DNA from: Butyrivibrio sp. LB2008
Lineage (GTDB): Bacteria; Bacillota; Clostridia; Lachnospirales; Lachnospiraceae
DNA: 64,000 nt
Direction of reading: 5' to 3'
Assembly (NCBI RefSeq): GCF_000621565.1
Contig: NZ_KK211305.1
Location: 456,666-520,665 of the forward strand
The notes beneath the pieces are model-generated. The model was not told where the DNA came from, made no database searches, and worked only from the letters and a program-made list of their open reading frames with translations. This document shows positions 44,790-53,726 of the stretch, one piece after another. The position numbers were made by a program, and so were the translations under genes. Each line of letters begins with the position of its first letter. Positions within the stretch are counted from its first letter, which is position 1.

Positions 44790-44818
44790 TTCAGAATATC
44801 CACTTAATCGTTTATATT
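44790..44818 (+). promoter_or_regulatory. Promoter of the lipoprotein/sugar ABC gene set
   Basis: TTCAGA (44790-44795) and TATATT (44813-44818) are 17 bases apart, 41 bases before the lipoprotein start. The poor -35 box next to a direct repeat fits activator dependence. Confidence 0.6.
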
Positions 44819-44859
44819 ATTATCAGTAGTATCAAAATTGCATCGAGGTGACGGTAAGC

Positions 44860-45438
44860 ATGAAGAGATTAAAAAAGACTTTGATTATATTCGCTTTGAT
44901 TATGGCAATGCTTATCCCGGTCGGATGTGGTGAGAAAAAGACTGAATCTTGGGCATATGATTATGAAACTAACGAAGAGATACTTGCTCTTTATGATAAC
45001 GGTAAAGCGGTTTTTAACGGCGAGACTTATACATATGTGAAGGATGATGACAGCATCACTCTCACGGATAAGGATGGTAATTCGGTAGAACACAGATACT
45101 ACATGGACAGTGATAAGATGGTATTTTACATAGCGTCTGTCTATGATTATAAAGGGGATGGGGCCCCTGAGGGAATTGTTGGGAATTGGGAGAGCGGAAG
45201 GAATATCTTCAGATTCACATCTGAACCTTCACTGGAATTCAGTGAAGAAGATATCTTTTACGGCCACTATTCTGTGGATAAAGATAATTCCAGCATAAAA
45301 CTTATGTATTCAGATCCTATACCGGACGTAACCCTATATTATTCACTTGATGGTAACAAGCTTACTATTGACTATCCATGGCCTTTGGTGAAGACACAGA
45401 AGGAGGATACGAGTAAGAAAGAGGAAGGTACAGAGTAA
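44860..45438 (+). CDS. Small lipoprotein of unknown function
   Basis: 192 residues; ATG 44860 has GAGGTGA upstream. The N terminus has a Lys-rich head, a hydrophobic core and lipobox LIPVGC with Cys at about 23, so the protein is membrane-anchored outside. The remainder is rich in beta-prone segments with Asp/Lys and a repeated YSLDGNKLTIDY-type pattern resembling DUF5640-like or other small beta-rich domains; no function is claimed. It lies 79 bases before the sugar-binding protein and downstream of the regulated promoter, so it may belong to the same transport function. Confidence 0.72.
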   Translation: MKRLKKTLIIFALIMAMLIPVGCGEKKTESWAYDYETNEEILALYDNGKAVFNGETYTYVKDDDSITLTDKDGNSVEHRYYMDSDKMVFYIASVYDYKGDGAPEGIVGNWESGRNIFRFTSEPSLEFSEEDIFYGHYSVDKDNSSIKLMYSDPIPDVTLYYSLDGNKLTIDYPWPLVKTQKEDTSKKEEGTE

Positions 45439-45516
45439 TCGAAACGCATGGTGCGTTTGCGATATAAATGGCAGCATTGCTGCCGAAAAACCATTATTAA
45501 GAAGGAGAGGTATGAA

Positions 45517-46875
45517 ATGGAGAAGAAGCGTTTAGTTTCAATGTTATTGGCGGGTGTGATGACACTTTCTCTTGTTGGATGTGGTGACACTGCAGCGCCT
45601 GCAGAAACAGGCGACAACGGTGGCGCTGAAGCAACAGAAGCAGGAGCAGATGCAGGAGCTGCAGATGCAAGTGCAGCAGATGCCGGTGCAGCATCAGAGG
45701 GACCTATTTCGCTCAAGATGTGGTGTATTGCTACAGAGAGTGACTCAAACCGTCATTCTTATGAGGCAGCTATCGAAGATATGAAGACTGCATATCCCGA
45801 TATCACATTCGAGTGGGAAGCATTCGAGAACCAGTCTTACAAGACAAAGATTAAAGCTGCTGTATCAGCTAATGAAATGCCTGACATTTTCTTTACATGG
45901 TCATGTGCATTCCTTGGCGATTTCGTAGCTGCTGACAAGGTATATTGCCTTGATGAAGCGTATGAGAAGTATAAGAGTGAGCTTCCTGAAGTTATGCTTG
46001 GAAACTCAACATATGACGGCAAGCACTACGGTGTGCCGCTTACAATGAACATCGTTGGTCTTTTCGCTAACATGGACCTTTTGAAAGAGGCTGGTTATGA
46101 AGAGATTCCCGGAACTTATGACGAGTTCATTAAGTGCTGCGATGCTCTTAAGGCTAAGAAAATCATTCCTTTCGGATGTGCCGGAAAAGAGACATGGTGT
46201 GTAACAGAGTATCTTGAGTCTGTAATCGAGAAGAGCGCAGGCGCTGACACTCTTAACGATATCTTCCTTGGAAAAGCAACATGGAACAATCCTGATGTAG
46301 GAAGTGCTGTTGATACATTCCAGAAGCTTGTCAAAGACGGATATTTTGATCCTTCAGGTGTAGGTCTTACAAATGACGAAGTTAAGAACAACTTCATCGC
46401 AGGAAAATATGCGTTCTACATGAACGGAACATGGAACTGCGCAGACTTCGCAAACAATGCAGAGTTCTTCCCTAAGGTAAAAGTTGGTGAGTTCCCTGTA
46501 ATCAATTCTGACAAGTCTAAGCTTGGTCAGCTTATCGGTGGTCCTTCAGATACACTTGCTGTTTCTGCTTCATCACCTAACGCTGCAAGAGCTGCTGATT
46601 ATGCATTCGAGCTTGGTAAGCTTATCTGCCACTATGGATATCTTGATGGATGCGGACTTCCTGCATGGACACCTTACGGTGACACAAGTGCTGTAAATCC
46701 TCTTACACAGACAGTTGCTGAGATCGTTGCAAATGCTGATTCAATGGTACTCTTCGGAGATACAGCTATGGCAGCAGACGATGCTAATACATATCTTTCA
46801 TATGTAGATCAGGTTTACGGATGCCAGGTAGACGGAACACAGTTCATCGAAGGTCTTGCTAAGGATATTCGCTAA
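45517..46875 (+). CDS. Sugar ABC transporter substrate-binding lipoprotein (1)
   Basis: 452 residues with AAGGAGAGG upstream of ATG 45517. The signal ends in lipobox LSLVGC (Cys about 23), followed by a flexible Ala/Gly/Asp/Glu linker (about 25-63). The rest is an extracellular solute-binding protein family 1 fold: ISLKMWCIATESD, ANEMPDIFFTWSCAFLGDF, YGVPLTMNIVGLFANMDLL and GKYAFYMNGTWNCADF. Such proteins bind oligosaccharides for CUT1 importers; the exact sugar cannot be read. Two permease genes follow after a strong hairpin, with no ATPase gene, so a shared MsmX-type ATPase is expected. Confidence 0.9.
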   Translation: MEKKRLVSMLLAGVMTLSLVGCGDTAAPAETGDNGGAEATEAGADAGAADASAADAGAASEGPISLKMWCIATESDSNRHSYEAAIEDMKTAYPDITFEWEAFENQSYKTKIKAAVSANEMPDIFFTWSCAFLGDFVAADKVYCLDEAYEKYKSELPEVMLGNSTYDGKHYGVPLTMNIVGLFANMDLLKEAGYEEIPGTYDEFIKCCDALKAKKIIPFGCAGKETWCVTEYLESVIEKSAGADTLNDIFLGKATWNNPDVGSAVDTFQKLVKDGYFDPSGVGLTNDEVKNNFIAGKYAFYMNGTWNCADFANNAEFFPKVKVGEFPVINSDKSKLGQLIGGPSDTLAVSASSPNAARAADYAFELGKLICHYGYLDGCGLPAWTPYGDTSAVNPLTQTVAEIVANADSMVLFGDTAMAADDANTYLSYVDQVYGCQVDGTQFIEGLAKDIR

Positions 46876-46916
46876 TCTGAAAGTTGGTTTTACAAATCTA
46901 AATTGATTTTATTTTC

Positions 46917-46957
46917 GGTCCTTCCTGTGCTTCCAATGGGAAGCGCAGGGAAGGATC
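46917..46957 (+). promoter_or_regulatory. Intercistronic hairpin after the sugar-binding protein gene
   Basis: GGTCCTTCCTGTGCTTCC faces GGAAGCGCAGGGAAGGATC around a four-base loop, a nearly complete 18-bp stem without a T-run directly after it. In this position it may protect the upstream mRNA or partly end transcription, giving more binding protein than permease. Confidence 0.65.
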
Positions 46958-46982
46958 GTATTTTGTTGGAAGGTTATTTTGT

Positions 46983-47897
46983 ATGGAAAGAGATAAGAGT
47001 GTGAAAAATCAGAAGACAAAGAAGGAATTTCAAAAGGGCTTGGCAGTCTTTTTGTTTTTGCTTCCAGGTTTACTTTTATTCGTTAGTATTTTAATTGCTC
47101 CCATCGCGGTTTCCTTATATAGAAGTTTATTTGACTGGGATGGGTTTTCAGAGGGGACATTCATAGGTTTAGCCAATTATGGAGAGTTATTTACCAATGG
47201 ATCGATCAAATTCATGATCTCATTGAAGAACTCATTGATATTGGCACTATTTTCAGTATTTATACAGTTACCGATAGCGCTTTTACTTGCGCTTATACTT
47301 GGAAGAAAGCCCAAGGGAGAACGTTTTTACCTTACAGTTTTCTTTATGCCCGTGCTTATTTCAACGGTAGTTATCGGTCAGCTTTGGCTCAAGATTTACA
47401 ATCCTGACTACGGTCTTTTGAACAGATTCCTTGATGCGGTTCGTTTGGGAGACTGGAAGCACGTTTGGGTAGGTGATGTTAAGACAGCGCTTGGAAGTAT
47501 CATTGTTCCTACAATCTGGCAGTATATTGGATATCATATGCTCCTTATGTATGCCGGAGTTAAGGGCGTTTCACCGGATCTGAGAGAAGCCGCAATGATT
47601 GATGGTGCGACTAAGTGGCAGACTGACAGATTCATTGTTATCCCGATCATTAAACCAATTATCAGGGTAAGTGTTATTTTCGCAGTAACCGGTTCACTCA
47701 AGTCATACGACCTTGTTCGTATCTTGACTGATGGAGGTCCGTATCAGTTAACAGAAGTTCCGAGTACATTGCTCGAAAACATGATGTTCTTGAGAAACAG
47801 GTATGGAATGGGAAGTACGATTTCTGTAATGCTTATTGCTCTGTGCTTCGCATTTGCTTTATTGATAAGTGCTGCATTTAAGGAAAAGGATAATTAA
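46983..47897 (+). CDS. Sugar ABC transporter permease (MalF/UgpA-like, 1)
   Basis: 304 residues with six hydrophobic helices, including LAVFLFLLPGLLLFVSIL at about 18. It carries the permease loop DLREAAMIDGATKWQTDRFIVIPII (EAA motif, about 200-224). It is the first permease of the importer whose binding protein is upstream. The downstream permease starts at the last base of this gene. No ATPase gene is nearby. Confidence 0.92.
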   Translation: MERDKSVKNQKTKKEFQKGLAVFLFLLPGLLLFVSILIAPIAVSLYRSLFDWDGFSEGTFIGLANYGELFTNGSIKFMISLKNSLILALFSVFIQLPIALLLALILGRKPKGERFYLTVFFMPVLISTVVIGQLWLKIYNPDYGLLNRFLDAVRLGDWKHVWVGDVKTALGSIIVPTIWQYIGYHMLLMYAGVKGVSPDLREAAMIDGATKWQTDRFIVIPIIKPIIRVSVIFAVTGSLKSYDLVRILTDGGPYQLTEVPSTLLENMMFLRNRYGMGSTISVMLIALCFAFALLISAAFKEKDN

Positions 47898-48724
47898 TGA
47901 TGGTAGGAAAGAAAAAAACTTTTATATATATTCTTTTGGTTATCTGGTCGATAATCAATTTATTCCCGATATATTTCATGTTTACTTTCTCTCTTAAGGG
48001 GAATGACGAGATATTCGGAGCAAACATTATAGGACTCCCTCAGCATTGGCTGTGGTCCAACTATGAATCAGCTGTAAAAACAGGTAATATGGCGAGGTAT
48101 TTCTTTAACAGCTTACTTGTTACAGTTGTTTCAATCGGTATTTCAATTATTGCCGCTATGATGGCAACATATGCACTTACACGTATTAAGTGGAGATTAA
48201 GTAAGCTTGCAACAGCATTCTTTATGCTTGGACTTACTATTCCTCTTCAGGCTTCAATCGTTCCTGTATACGTAGTGCTTTCAAAGCTTCACTGGCTCAA
48301 TAAGTATTCAACACTTATTGTTCCTTATTCAGCTTTTACACTTTCAATGTCAATTCTTATTTGCACAGGATTTATGGTAGATATTCCGTATGATCTTGAT
48401 GAAGCTGCAAGAATTGACGGATGTAGTCTTTATGGAACATTCTTTAAGATTATCATGCCTCTTATGAAGCCTGCGCTTTCAACAGTTGGTATCTATGCAT
48501 ACCTTCAGTGCTGGAATGAGTTCATGTTTGCAAACGTATTCATTTCAGATTCAAAGCACAGAACATTGCCTGTAGGTATTAAGGAATTGTCAGGTGCATA
48601 TACAACTGATTGGGGCCCAATCGGCGCTGCTCTTGTAATTGCTACATTCCCGACACTTATTGCTTATGTATTCCTTAGCAGAAAGATTCAGGACAGCTTC
48701 ATCGCAGGTGCGGTTAAGGGTTGA
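47897..48724 (+). CDS. Sugar ABC transporter permease (MalG/UgpE-like, 1)
   Basis: 275 residues, six predicted helices, with the EAA loop YDLDEAARIDGCSLYGTFFKIIMPLM (about 165-190) and the typical C-terminal QDSFIAGAVKG. The start may be ATG 47897 or the next codon. It overlaps the upstream permease by one base, so the subunits are translationally coupled. A terminator follows. Confidence 0.92.
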   Translation: MMVGKKKTFIYILLVIWSIINLFPIYFMFTFSLKGNDEIFGANIIGLPQHWLWSNYESAVKTGNMARYFFNSLLVTVVSIGISIIAAMMATYALTRIKWRLSKLATAFFMLGLTIPLQASIVPVYVVLSKLHWLNKYSTLIVPYSAFTLSMSILICTGFMVDIPYDLDEAARIDGCSLYGTFFKIIMPLMKPALSTVGIYAYLQCWNEFMFANVFISDSKHRTLPVGIKELSGAYTTDWGPIGAALVIATFPTLIAYVFLSRKIQDSFIAGAVKG

Positions 48725-48748
48725 TCAAAATTTAATATTGTTTTATGT

Positions 48749-48778
48749 AAGGCTCGGCAGAGATGCTGAGCCTTTTTT
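48749..48778 (+). terminator. Terminator after sugar ABC operon 1
   Basis: AAGGCTCGGCA pairs with TGCTGAGCCTT (one G-T pair) around GAGA, followed by TTTT. It separates the transporter from the kinase gene. Confidence 0.85.
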
Positions 48779-48852
48779 GCGAATAATCACAAAAAATGTT
48801 ATCTTTTTATAGAGTGTATTTTGTTAAGAACTATATTTCTTTGGGCGTGAAA

Positions 48853-50640
48853 ATGAAAATAAATCAGGTTGGGGACAAAAATAAAAAAAATACGCTTTCC
48901 TCTAGTTTCAGAAGTACGATACTTGGGATTGTCATAATTGTTTTGGTGTCGTTTCTCATCTCTACTTATGTCATTACTGAGAAAGAGCGAAAGGCGTATG
49001 CAATACGAGAGTCGGAAAGTGTGCTAAAAGCCCTTTCCAATAATATCCGTTCAGATATAAAAAACTACATGGATATTTCCAGACTTATTATTACGGAAAA
49101 AAGACTTGTGACCTTCCTTAAAGCAAGTGAGGAAGCGATAGATGATAACATGTCAAATGATGCCAGATACGGGATAATGGATATCTTGAACGCCGCAGAA
49201 GGTGTGGACTCCGTTATGGCATTTAGGGAAGACATGAGGATGGTGTCTACCAACAGGATTTCTTACAGATACGATTCAGATGTTATGATGTCTGATTCCT
49301 GGAAAGACAATATCTATTCAAGTGAAGGAAGAGCCTGCGTTGAACTGAATTGTAACGGAGTTGCAAGGAGGGTTGACGACAAAACCATAGTTACGATCGA
49401 GCGAGCAATAAATGATACCAACAGTCAGAAACGTATCGGAATAATGATGATGAACATTTCGGCAAATGTTTTTCAGGAAATGCTCAATCAGCTTAGATAT
49501 GACAATGTTTGTATCGTTGGATCGGACGGAAGTTATATTGCCGGGAATAAGACATATATACGCTATTATACTCCCGAATTTGAAACACCCGGTATCAGAA
49601 ATAAGAATATAAAGATAGACAATAAGCGTGTTCTTATATCGGGGTGCCGTGTCGATAATTATCCAATCGTAATTATGAGGATATCCAAATATGGAACTGA
49701 AGGTATTCCGTACGGAATTCTTTATGTGCTTATGGTTCTTTTGCTTGTATTTGTTGTTATGGCGGTTCATATGGGATTCTTCATCAAGAATGACATAACG
49801 GACCCGATCTACAAACTTTCGGAATCAATGGAAAAGAATAAGAAGACCGGCGATCTTAAAACTATTGATGTAGAGATGCCTTCAAGTGAGCTCGAGATGC
49901 TTAAGGAGGATTATAATAATCTTATCGATCACGTCAACGAGCTTATCGCAACATTGATTGAAAAAGAGAAAACTCTTCAGCGAGCTGAGATGAGAGTGCT
50001 GCAGGAACAGATAAAGCCTCACTTTTTGTACAATTCGCTTGAAACGATAGGCTTTCTTGCATTGGATGCGGGAGCGGATAAGGTTCATGATTCTCTTGAA
50101 ACACTCGGAAGTTTTTACAGAAACTTTTTGAGTAAAGGTGACAGGGTGATACCTCTTTCGAGAGAAGTGCAGATAGTTAAGGATTATCTTTCTCTTCAGA
50201 AGCTCAGATACGGAGATATTTTTGAAGATGAGTATGATATAGATGATGCTACGAATAAGTTCATTGTTCCCAAACTGATTCTTCAGCCGCTCGTTGAGAA
50301 TAGTATATATCACGGGATCAGGATGAAAGGCGAGAAGGGAATAATAAGGATAAGTACAAAGCTTAAAGACGGTGAGCTTCATTTGACTGTACGCGATACA
50401 GGTGTAGGAATGACACGGGAACAGATAGATAAAATTTTACATTCGGACAGAAGCTTTACGACGGGTGAAATGGAGGGAGAGAGTTTCGGACTATGGGGAA
50501 CCATAGAAAGAATAAAGATTTATTGCGGAAGCAATGATGTTGTCAGGATTGACAGCGAGGTTGGGGAATACACAGAGATAGAGTTTATAATTTCTGATCA
50601 AATGGCAATAAGGGGCGTAGGTGATGGACAGAAAGTATAG
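48853..50640 (+). CDS. YesM/LytS-type sensor histidine kinase
   Basis: About 595 residues. Start uncertain: ATG 48853 is used, although only a weak GGGCGTG precedes it. Two membrane helices (about 20-40 and 290-312) flank an extracytoplasmic sensor region, followed by a HAMP-like linker. The His_kinase domain begins with the phosphoacceptor EQIKPHFLYNSLE, and the ATPase region has LQPLVENSIYHGI and DTGVGM. This kinase class usually senses extracellular carbohydrates through sugar-binding proteins. The response regulator overlaps its end, and the sugar importer lies just upstream. Confidence 0.9.
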   Translation: MKINQVGDKNKKNTLSSSFRSTILGIVIIVLVSFLISTYVITEKERKAYAIRESESVLKALSNNIRSDIKNYMDISRLIITEKRLVTFLKASEEAIDDNMSNDARYGIMDILNAAEGVDSVMAFREDMRMVSTNRISYRYDSDVMMSDSWKDNIYSSEGRACVELNCNGVARRVDDKTIVTIERAINDTNSQKRIGIMMMNISANVFQEMLNQLRYDNVCIVGSDGSYIAGNKTYIRYYTPEFETPGIRNKNIKIDNKRVLISGCRVDNYPIVIMRISKYGTEGIPYGILYVLMVLLLVFVVMAVHMGFFIKNDITDPIYKLSESMEKNKKTGDLKTIDVEMPSSELEMLKEDYNNLIDHVNELIATLIEKEKTLQRAEMRVLQEQIKPHFLYNSLETIGFLALDAGADKVHDSLETLGSFYRNFLSKGDRVIPLSREVQIVKDYLSLQKLRYGDIFEDEYDIDDATNKFIVPKLILQPLVENSIYHGIRMKGEKGIIRISTKLKDGELHLTVRDTGVGMTREQIDKILHSDRSFTTGEMEGESFGLWGTIERIKIYCGSNDVVRIDSEVGEYTEIEFIISDQMAIRGVGDGQKV

Positions 50641-51385
50641 GGTTATGATAATTGATGACGAGGAGTCGGCTCGTAAGCTGATGCGTGCGGCGATAAACTG
50701 GGGTGAGCTTGACATGGAAGTCGTAGGCGAGGCTGCAAGCGGAATTGAGGCAATAAATGTTATTGACGATCTAAAGCCGGACATAGCTTTTGTCGATATT
50801 TCAATGCCGTTCATGGACGGGATAGAGTTTACTCAGACTGCGACAGACAGATATCCGAATCTTGTCATAATAATAATGACAGCGATAAATCAATTTGAAT
50901 ATGCAAGGAGATGTGTCAGCCTTCCTGTTTTTGACTATATGCTCAAACCTATGGTCAGAACTGAGATCACAAAAGTTCTGGAGAGGGCAAAAAAGATGCT
51001 GGATGAATCAAATGATTCTTGGGAAGAATTAAAGTCTGAATCAACCGGAGCATCTTCAGAAGAAAGCAATACAACGGAGCTGATCAAAAAGTATGTAGAG
51101 GAAAACTTCGCAGATTCCAAGCTTAATCTTGCTTATATAGCACAGCATTTTGGTTTCAGTGCCAGCTATCTTTCAAGAAAATTCAAGCAGGAGACCGGGA
51201 TCAACTTTATAGAATATCTTACAAATCTTAGAATGAAGAAAGCGATGAATATTGCCCGCACTAACGTTAAGATGTATCAGGCTGCCGCTGAAGTCGGTAT
51301 TCCCGATCCCAATTATTTCAGCCGATGCTTTAAGAAATATGCGGGAATGAGCTACTCAGAGTACGTTGCATCCAAATATGAATGA
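50624..51385 (+). CDS. YesN-type response regulator with AraC DNA-binding domain
   Basis: 253 residues. The receiver domain has VMIIDDEES, the phosphoacceptor Asp58 (IAFVDISMPFMDG) and a conserved Lys in MLKPM. A linker is followed by a C-terminal AraC domain (about 150-250) with YIAQHFGFSASYLSRKFKQE and AAAEVGIPDPNYFSRCFKK. GTG 50621 is an alternative start; AGGGG supports this region. It overlaps the kinase gene. It likely activates the sugar-transport promoter at 44790 through the 21-bp-spaced repeats; this is inferred from spacing and context. Confidence 0.91.
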   Translation: MDRKYRVMIIDDEESARKLMRAAINWGELDMEVVGEAASGIEAINVIDDLKPDIAFVDISMPFMDGIEFTQTATDRYPNLVIIIMTAINQFEYARRCVSLPVFDYMLKPMVRTEITKVLERAKKMLDESNDSWEELKSESTGASSEESNTTELIKKYVEENFADSKLNLAYIAQHFGFSASYLSRKFKQETGINFIEYLTNLRMKKAMNIARTNVKMYQAAAEVGIPDPNYFSRCFKKYAGMSYSEYVASKYE

Positions 51386-51437
51386 ACTAAGTGCATCGTT
51401 CGCTCCGCCTTCGAGGACTATTACAATCGATTTAGTG

Positions 51438-51464
51438 TTAGCACTCACGTTTGGTGAGTGCTAA
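51438..51464 (+). promoter_or_regulatory. CIRCE element (HrcA operator)
   Basis: TTAGCACTC, nine bases, then GAGTGCTAA: an exact match to the CIRCE consensus. It sits directly upstream of the htpG promoter boxes. The following T-run could also let the hairpin end upstream transcription. Confidence 0.95.
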
Positions 51465-51471
51465 TTTTTTA

Positions 51472-51500
51472 TTGACTTTTGCATTGGTGCGAATTAAACT
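51472..51500 (+). promoter_or_regulatory. htpG promoter
   Basis: TTGACT (51472-51477) and TAAACT (51495-51500) are 17 bases apart, 8 bases after CIRCE and 78 bases before the htpG start. The arrangement fits repression by HrcA, although here CIRCE lies upstream of the -35 box. Confidence 0.6.
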
Positions 51501-51577
51501 TTTATTTGTACGGAGATGACAGCAACATGTGACTCTGACCGTACATATTACTGAAATGATGCAAAGGAGTGAGAGTT

Positions 51578-53650
51578 ATGGCTTCAAAAAAAGGTAATCT
51601 TTCAATCAATAGCGAGAACATGTTTCCGATTATTAAGAAGTGGCTTTATTCGGATCATGATATTTTTTACAGGGAAGTAATATCAAATGCCTGTGATGCG
51701 GTGACAAAGATCCGCAAGATGGATATGATGGGTGAGTATGAGCTTCCGGAAGGCTTTAAGCCCCGTGTTGACGTGGTACTCAATGATAAAGAGAAGACTA
51801 TTAAAATTACTGATAACGGAATCGGTATGACAGCTGAGGAAGTTGAAGAGTATATCAATCAGGTGGCTTTTTCGGGAGCAACTGATTTCCTTAATAAGTA
51901 TAAAGATAAAGCTAATGCGGATCAGATCATAGGACATTTCGGTCTTGGCTTCTATTCAACATTTATGGTATCTGATTCTGTTGATATTGATACTCTTTCA
52001 TATAAGTCCGATGCGGCATCTGTTCACTGGACATGCGACGGCGGTTCTGACTTTGAGATGTCTGACGGAGATAAGAAAGAGGTTGGAACAACAATTACAT
52101 TACACCTTTCCGAGGACTGCCTTGAGTTCTGCAATGAGTACAAGGCAAGAGGGGTTATCGAGAAGTACTGTTCATTCATGCCTTATGACATTTACCTTTC
52201 AAGAGAGAATGAGGAAGGCACCGAGACGATAAAGGCAAGCGAGAAGCTTGATTCTGATGTCGTTATAGAAGAAGTTCATCCCGAGAAGAAAGAGGGAGAG
52301 GACAAAGAGCCTGAGCTTGAGTATAAGATCAAGAGAAGACCTCAGCTTCTTAACGACACACATCCTCTCTGGGCTAAGACTCCAAAGGATTGTACAGATG
52401 ATGAGTATCGTGAATTCTACAGAAAGGTATTCCGTGATTATAAGGAGCCTCTTTTCTGGATTCACCTCAACATGGATTATCCTTTCAACTTAAAGGGAAT
52501 CCTTTACTTCCCCAAGATCAACATGGAGTTTGAGTCAATTGAGGGAACAATCAAGCTTTACAACAATCAGGTATTTATCGCTGACAATATCAAGGAAGTT
52601 ATCCCGGAGTACCTTATGCTCTTAAAGGGTGTTATCGATTGTCCCGATCTTCCTTTGAACGTTTCAAGAAGTGCGCTTCAGAATGACGGATTTGTAAAGA
52701 AAATCTCGGAGTACATCAGCAAGAAGGTTGCTGAAAAGCTTGCCGGACTCTGCAAGACAGATAAAGAAAACTATGACAAATACTGGGATGACATCAGTCC
52801 CTTCATCAAATATGGTTGCCTTAAGGATGACAAGTTCTGCGAGAAGATGAATGATTACATCCTCTTTAAGAACCTTGACGGCAAGTATCTCACACTTCCC
52901 GAAGCTCTTCAGATCAACAAAGAGGCTGAGGACGAGGCTAAGAAAGAGGAAGCTGTGGATGAAAACGGAAATAAGGTTGAAGCAGAAGTTGTTGACGATA
53001 AGTCCGAAGACAAGAAAGATGAGAAAGAGGAAAAAGAGCCTCGTATTATCTATTACGTAACGGATGAACAGCAGCAGAGCCAGTACATCAAGATGTTCAA
53101 GGCTCAGAAGATGGAAGCTTTCGTAATGAAGCACAACATCGATACTCCTTTCATGCAGCAGCTTGAGAGCAAGAATGAGGGAATCAGCTTTAAGAGAATC
53201 GATGCCGATCTCACTGATACATTTAAGAGTAAGACATCCAAGAAAGCAGCAAAAGAGCTTGAAGAGAAGGAAAAAGAGATTTCCGAGAAGCTCAAGAAGG
53301 CTCTTAAGAATGACAAGCTCGTTGTTAAGCTCGAAAAGCTCAAGGATAAGAAAGTATCTTCAATGCTTACTGTTTCTGAGGAATCAAGACGTATGGCCGA
53401 TATGATGAAGATGTATGCACTCAACGGAATGTCCATGGGTGACTTTGGTACAGAAGGTCAGACACTTATACTTAATGCAAATCATCCTCTTGTACAGTAT
53501 GTCATGGAGAACGATGATGAAAAGAATACATCGATGATCTGTGAACAGCTCTATGATCTTGCAAGGATCCAGAATGCACCTCTTGATGCGGATGCAATGT
53601 CCAGGTTCGTCGAAAGAAGCAATGAGATCATGATGATCCTTGCTAAATGA
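51578..53650 (+). CDS. htpG: Molecular chaperone HtpG (Hsp90)
   Basis: 690 residues, ATG 51578 with AAAGGAG upstream. The ATP-binding N domain has EVISNACDAV, DNGIGM, IGHFGLGFYS and GTTITLHL. The middle domain has PLWAKTPKD and NVSRSALQND, and the C-terminal dimerisation region includes ILNANHPLVQY. Compared with the usual 620-640 residues, it has a highly charged insertion of about 40 residues (about 449-489, Lys/Glu/Asp-rich) in the middle domain, and a charged stretch near 230. CIRCE control is seen upstream. Confidence 0.96.
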   Translation: MASKKGNLSINSENMFPIIKKWLYSDHDIFYREVISNACDAVTKIRKMDMMGEYELPEGFKPRVDVVLNDKEKTIKITDNGIGMTAEEVEEYINQVAFSGATDFLNKYKDKANADQIIGHFGLGFYSTFMVSDSVDIDTLSYKSDAASVHWTCDGGSDFEMSDGDKKEVGTTITLHLSEDCLEFCNEYKARGVIEKYCSFMPYDIYLSRENEEGTETIKASEKLDSDVVIEEVHPEKKEGEDKEPELEYKIKRRPQLLNDTHPLWAKTPKDCTDDEYREFYRKVFRDYKEPLFWIHLNMDYPFNLKGILYFPKINMEFESIEGTIKLYNNQVFIADNIKEVIPEYLMLLKGVIDCPDLPLNVSRSALQNDGFVKKISEYISKKVAEKLAGLCKTDKENYDKYWDDISPFIKYGCLKDDKFCEKMNDYILFKNLDGKYLTLPEALQINKEAEDEAKKEEAVDENGNKVEAEVVDDKSEDKKDEKEEKEPRIIYYVTDEQQQSQYIKMFKAQKMEAFVMKHNIDTPFMQQLESKNEGISFKRIDADLTDTFKSKTSKKAAKELEEKEKEISEKLKKALKNDKLVVKLEKLKDKKVSSMLTVSEESRRMADMMKMYALNGMSMGDFGTEGQTLILNANHPLVQYVMENDDEKNTSMICEQLYDLARIQNAPLDADAMSRFVERSNEIMMILAK

Positions 53651-53726
53651 TAAGGTTGGTGGTTTAAGTTTTGCCGTATTCCCGGATCTTTATTCCAAGA
53701 ATACGGGGGTATAATGGGGATTACAT

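Noticed and set aside
53710..53715. Perfect TATAAT just before the lipase-like gene
   Set aside because: No -35 box lies at suitable distance and transcription would begin almost at the start codon; probably chance.
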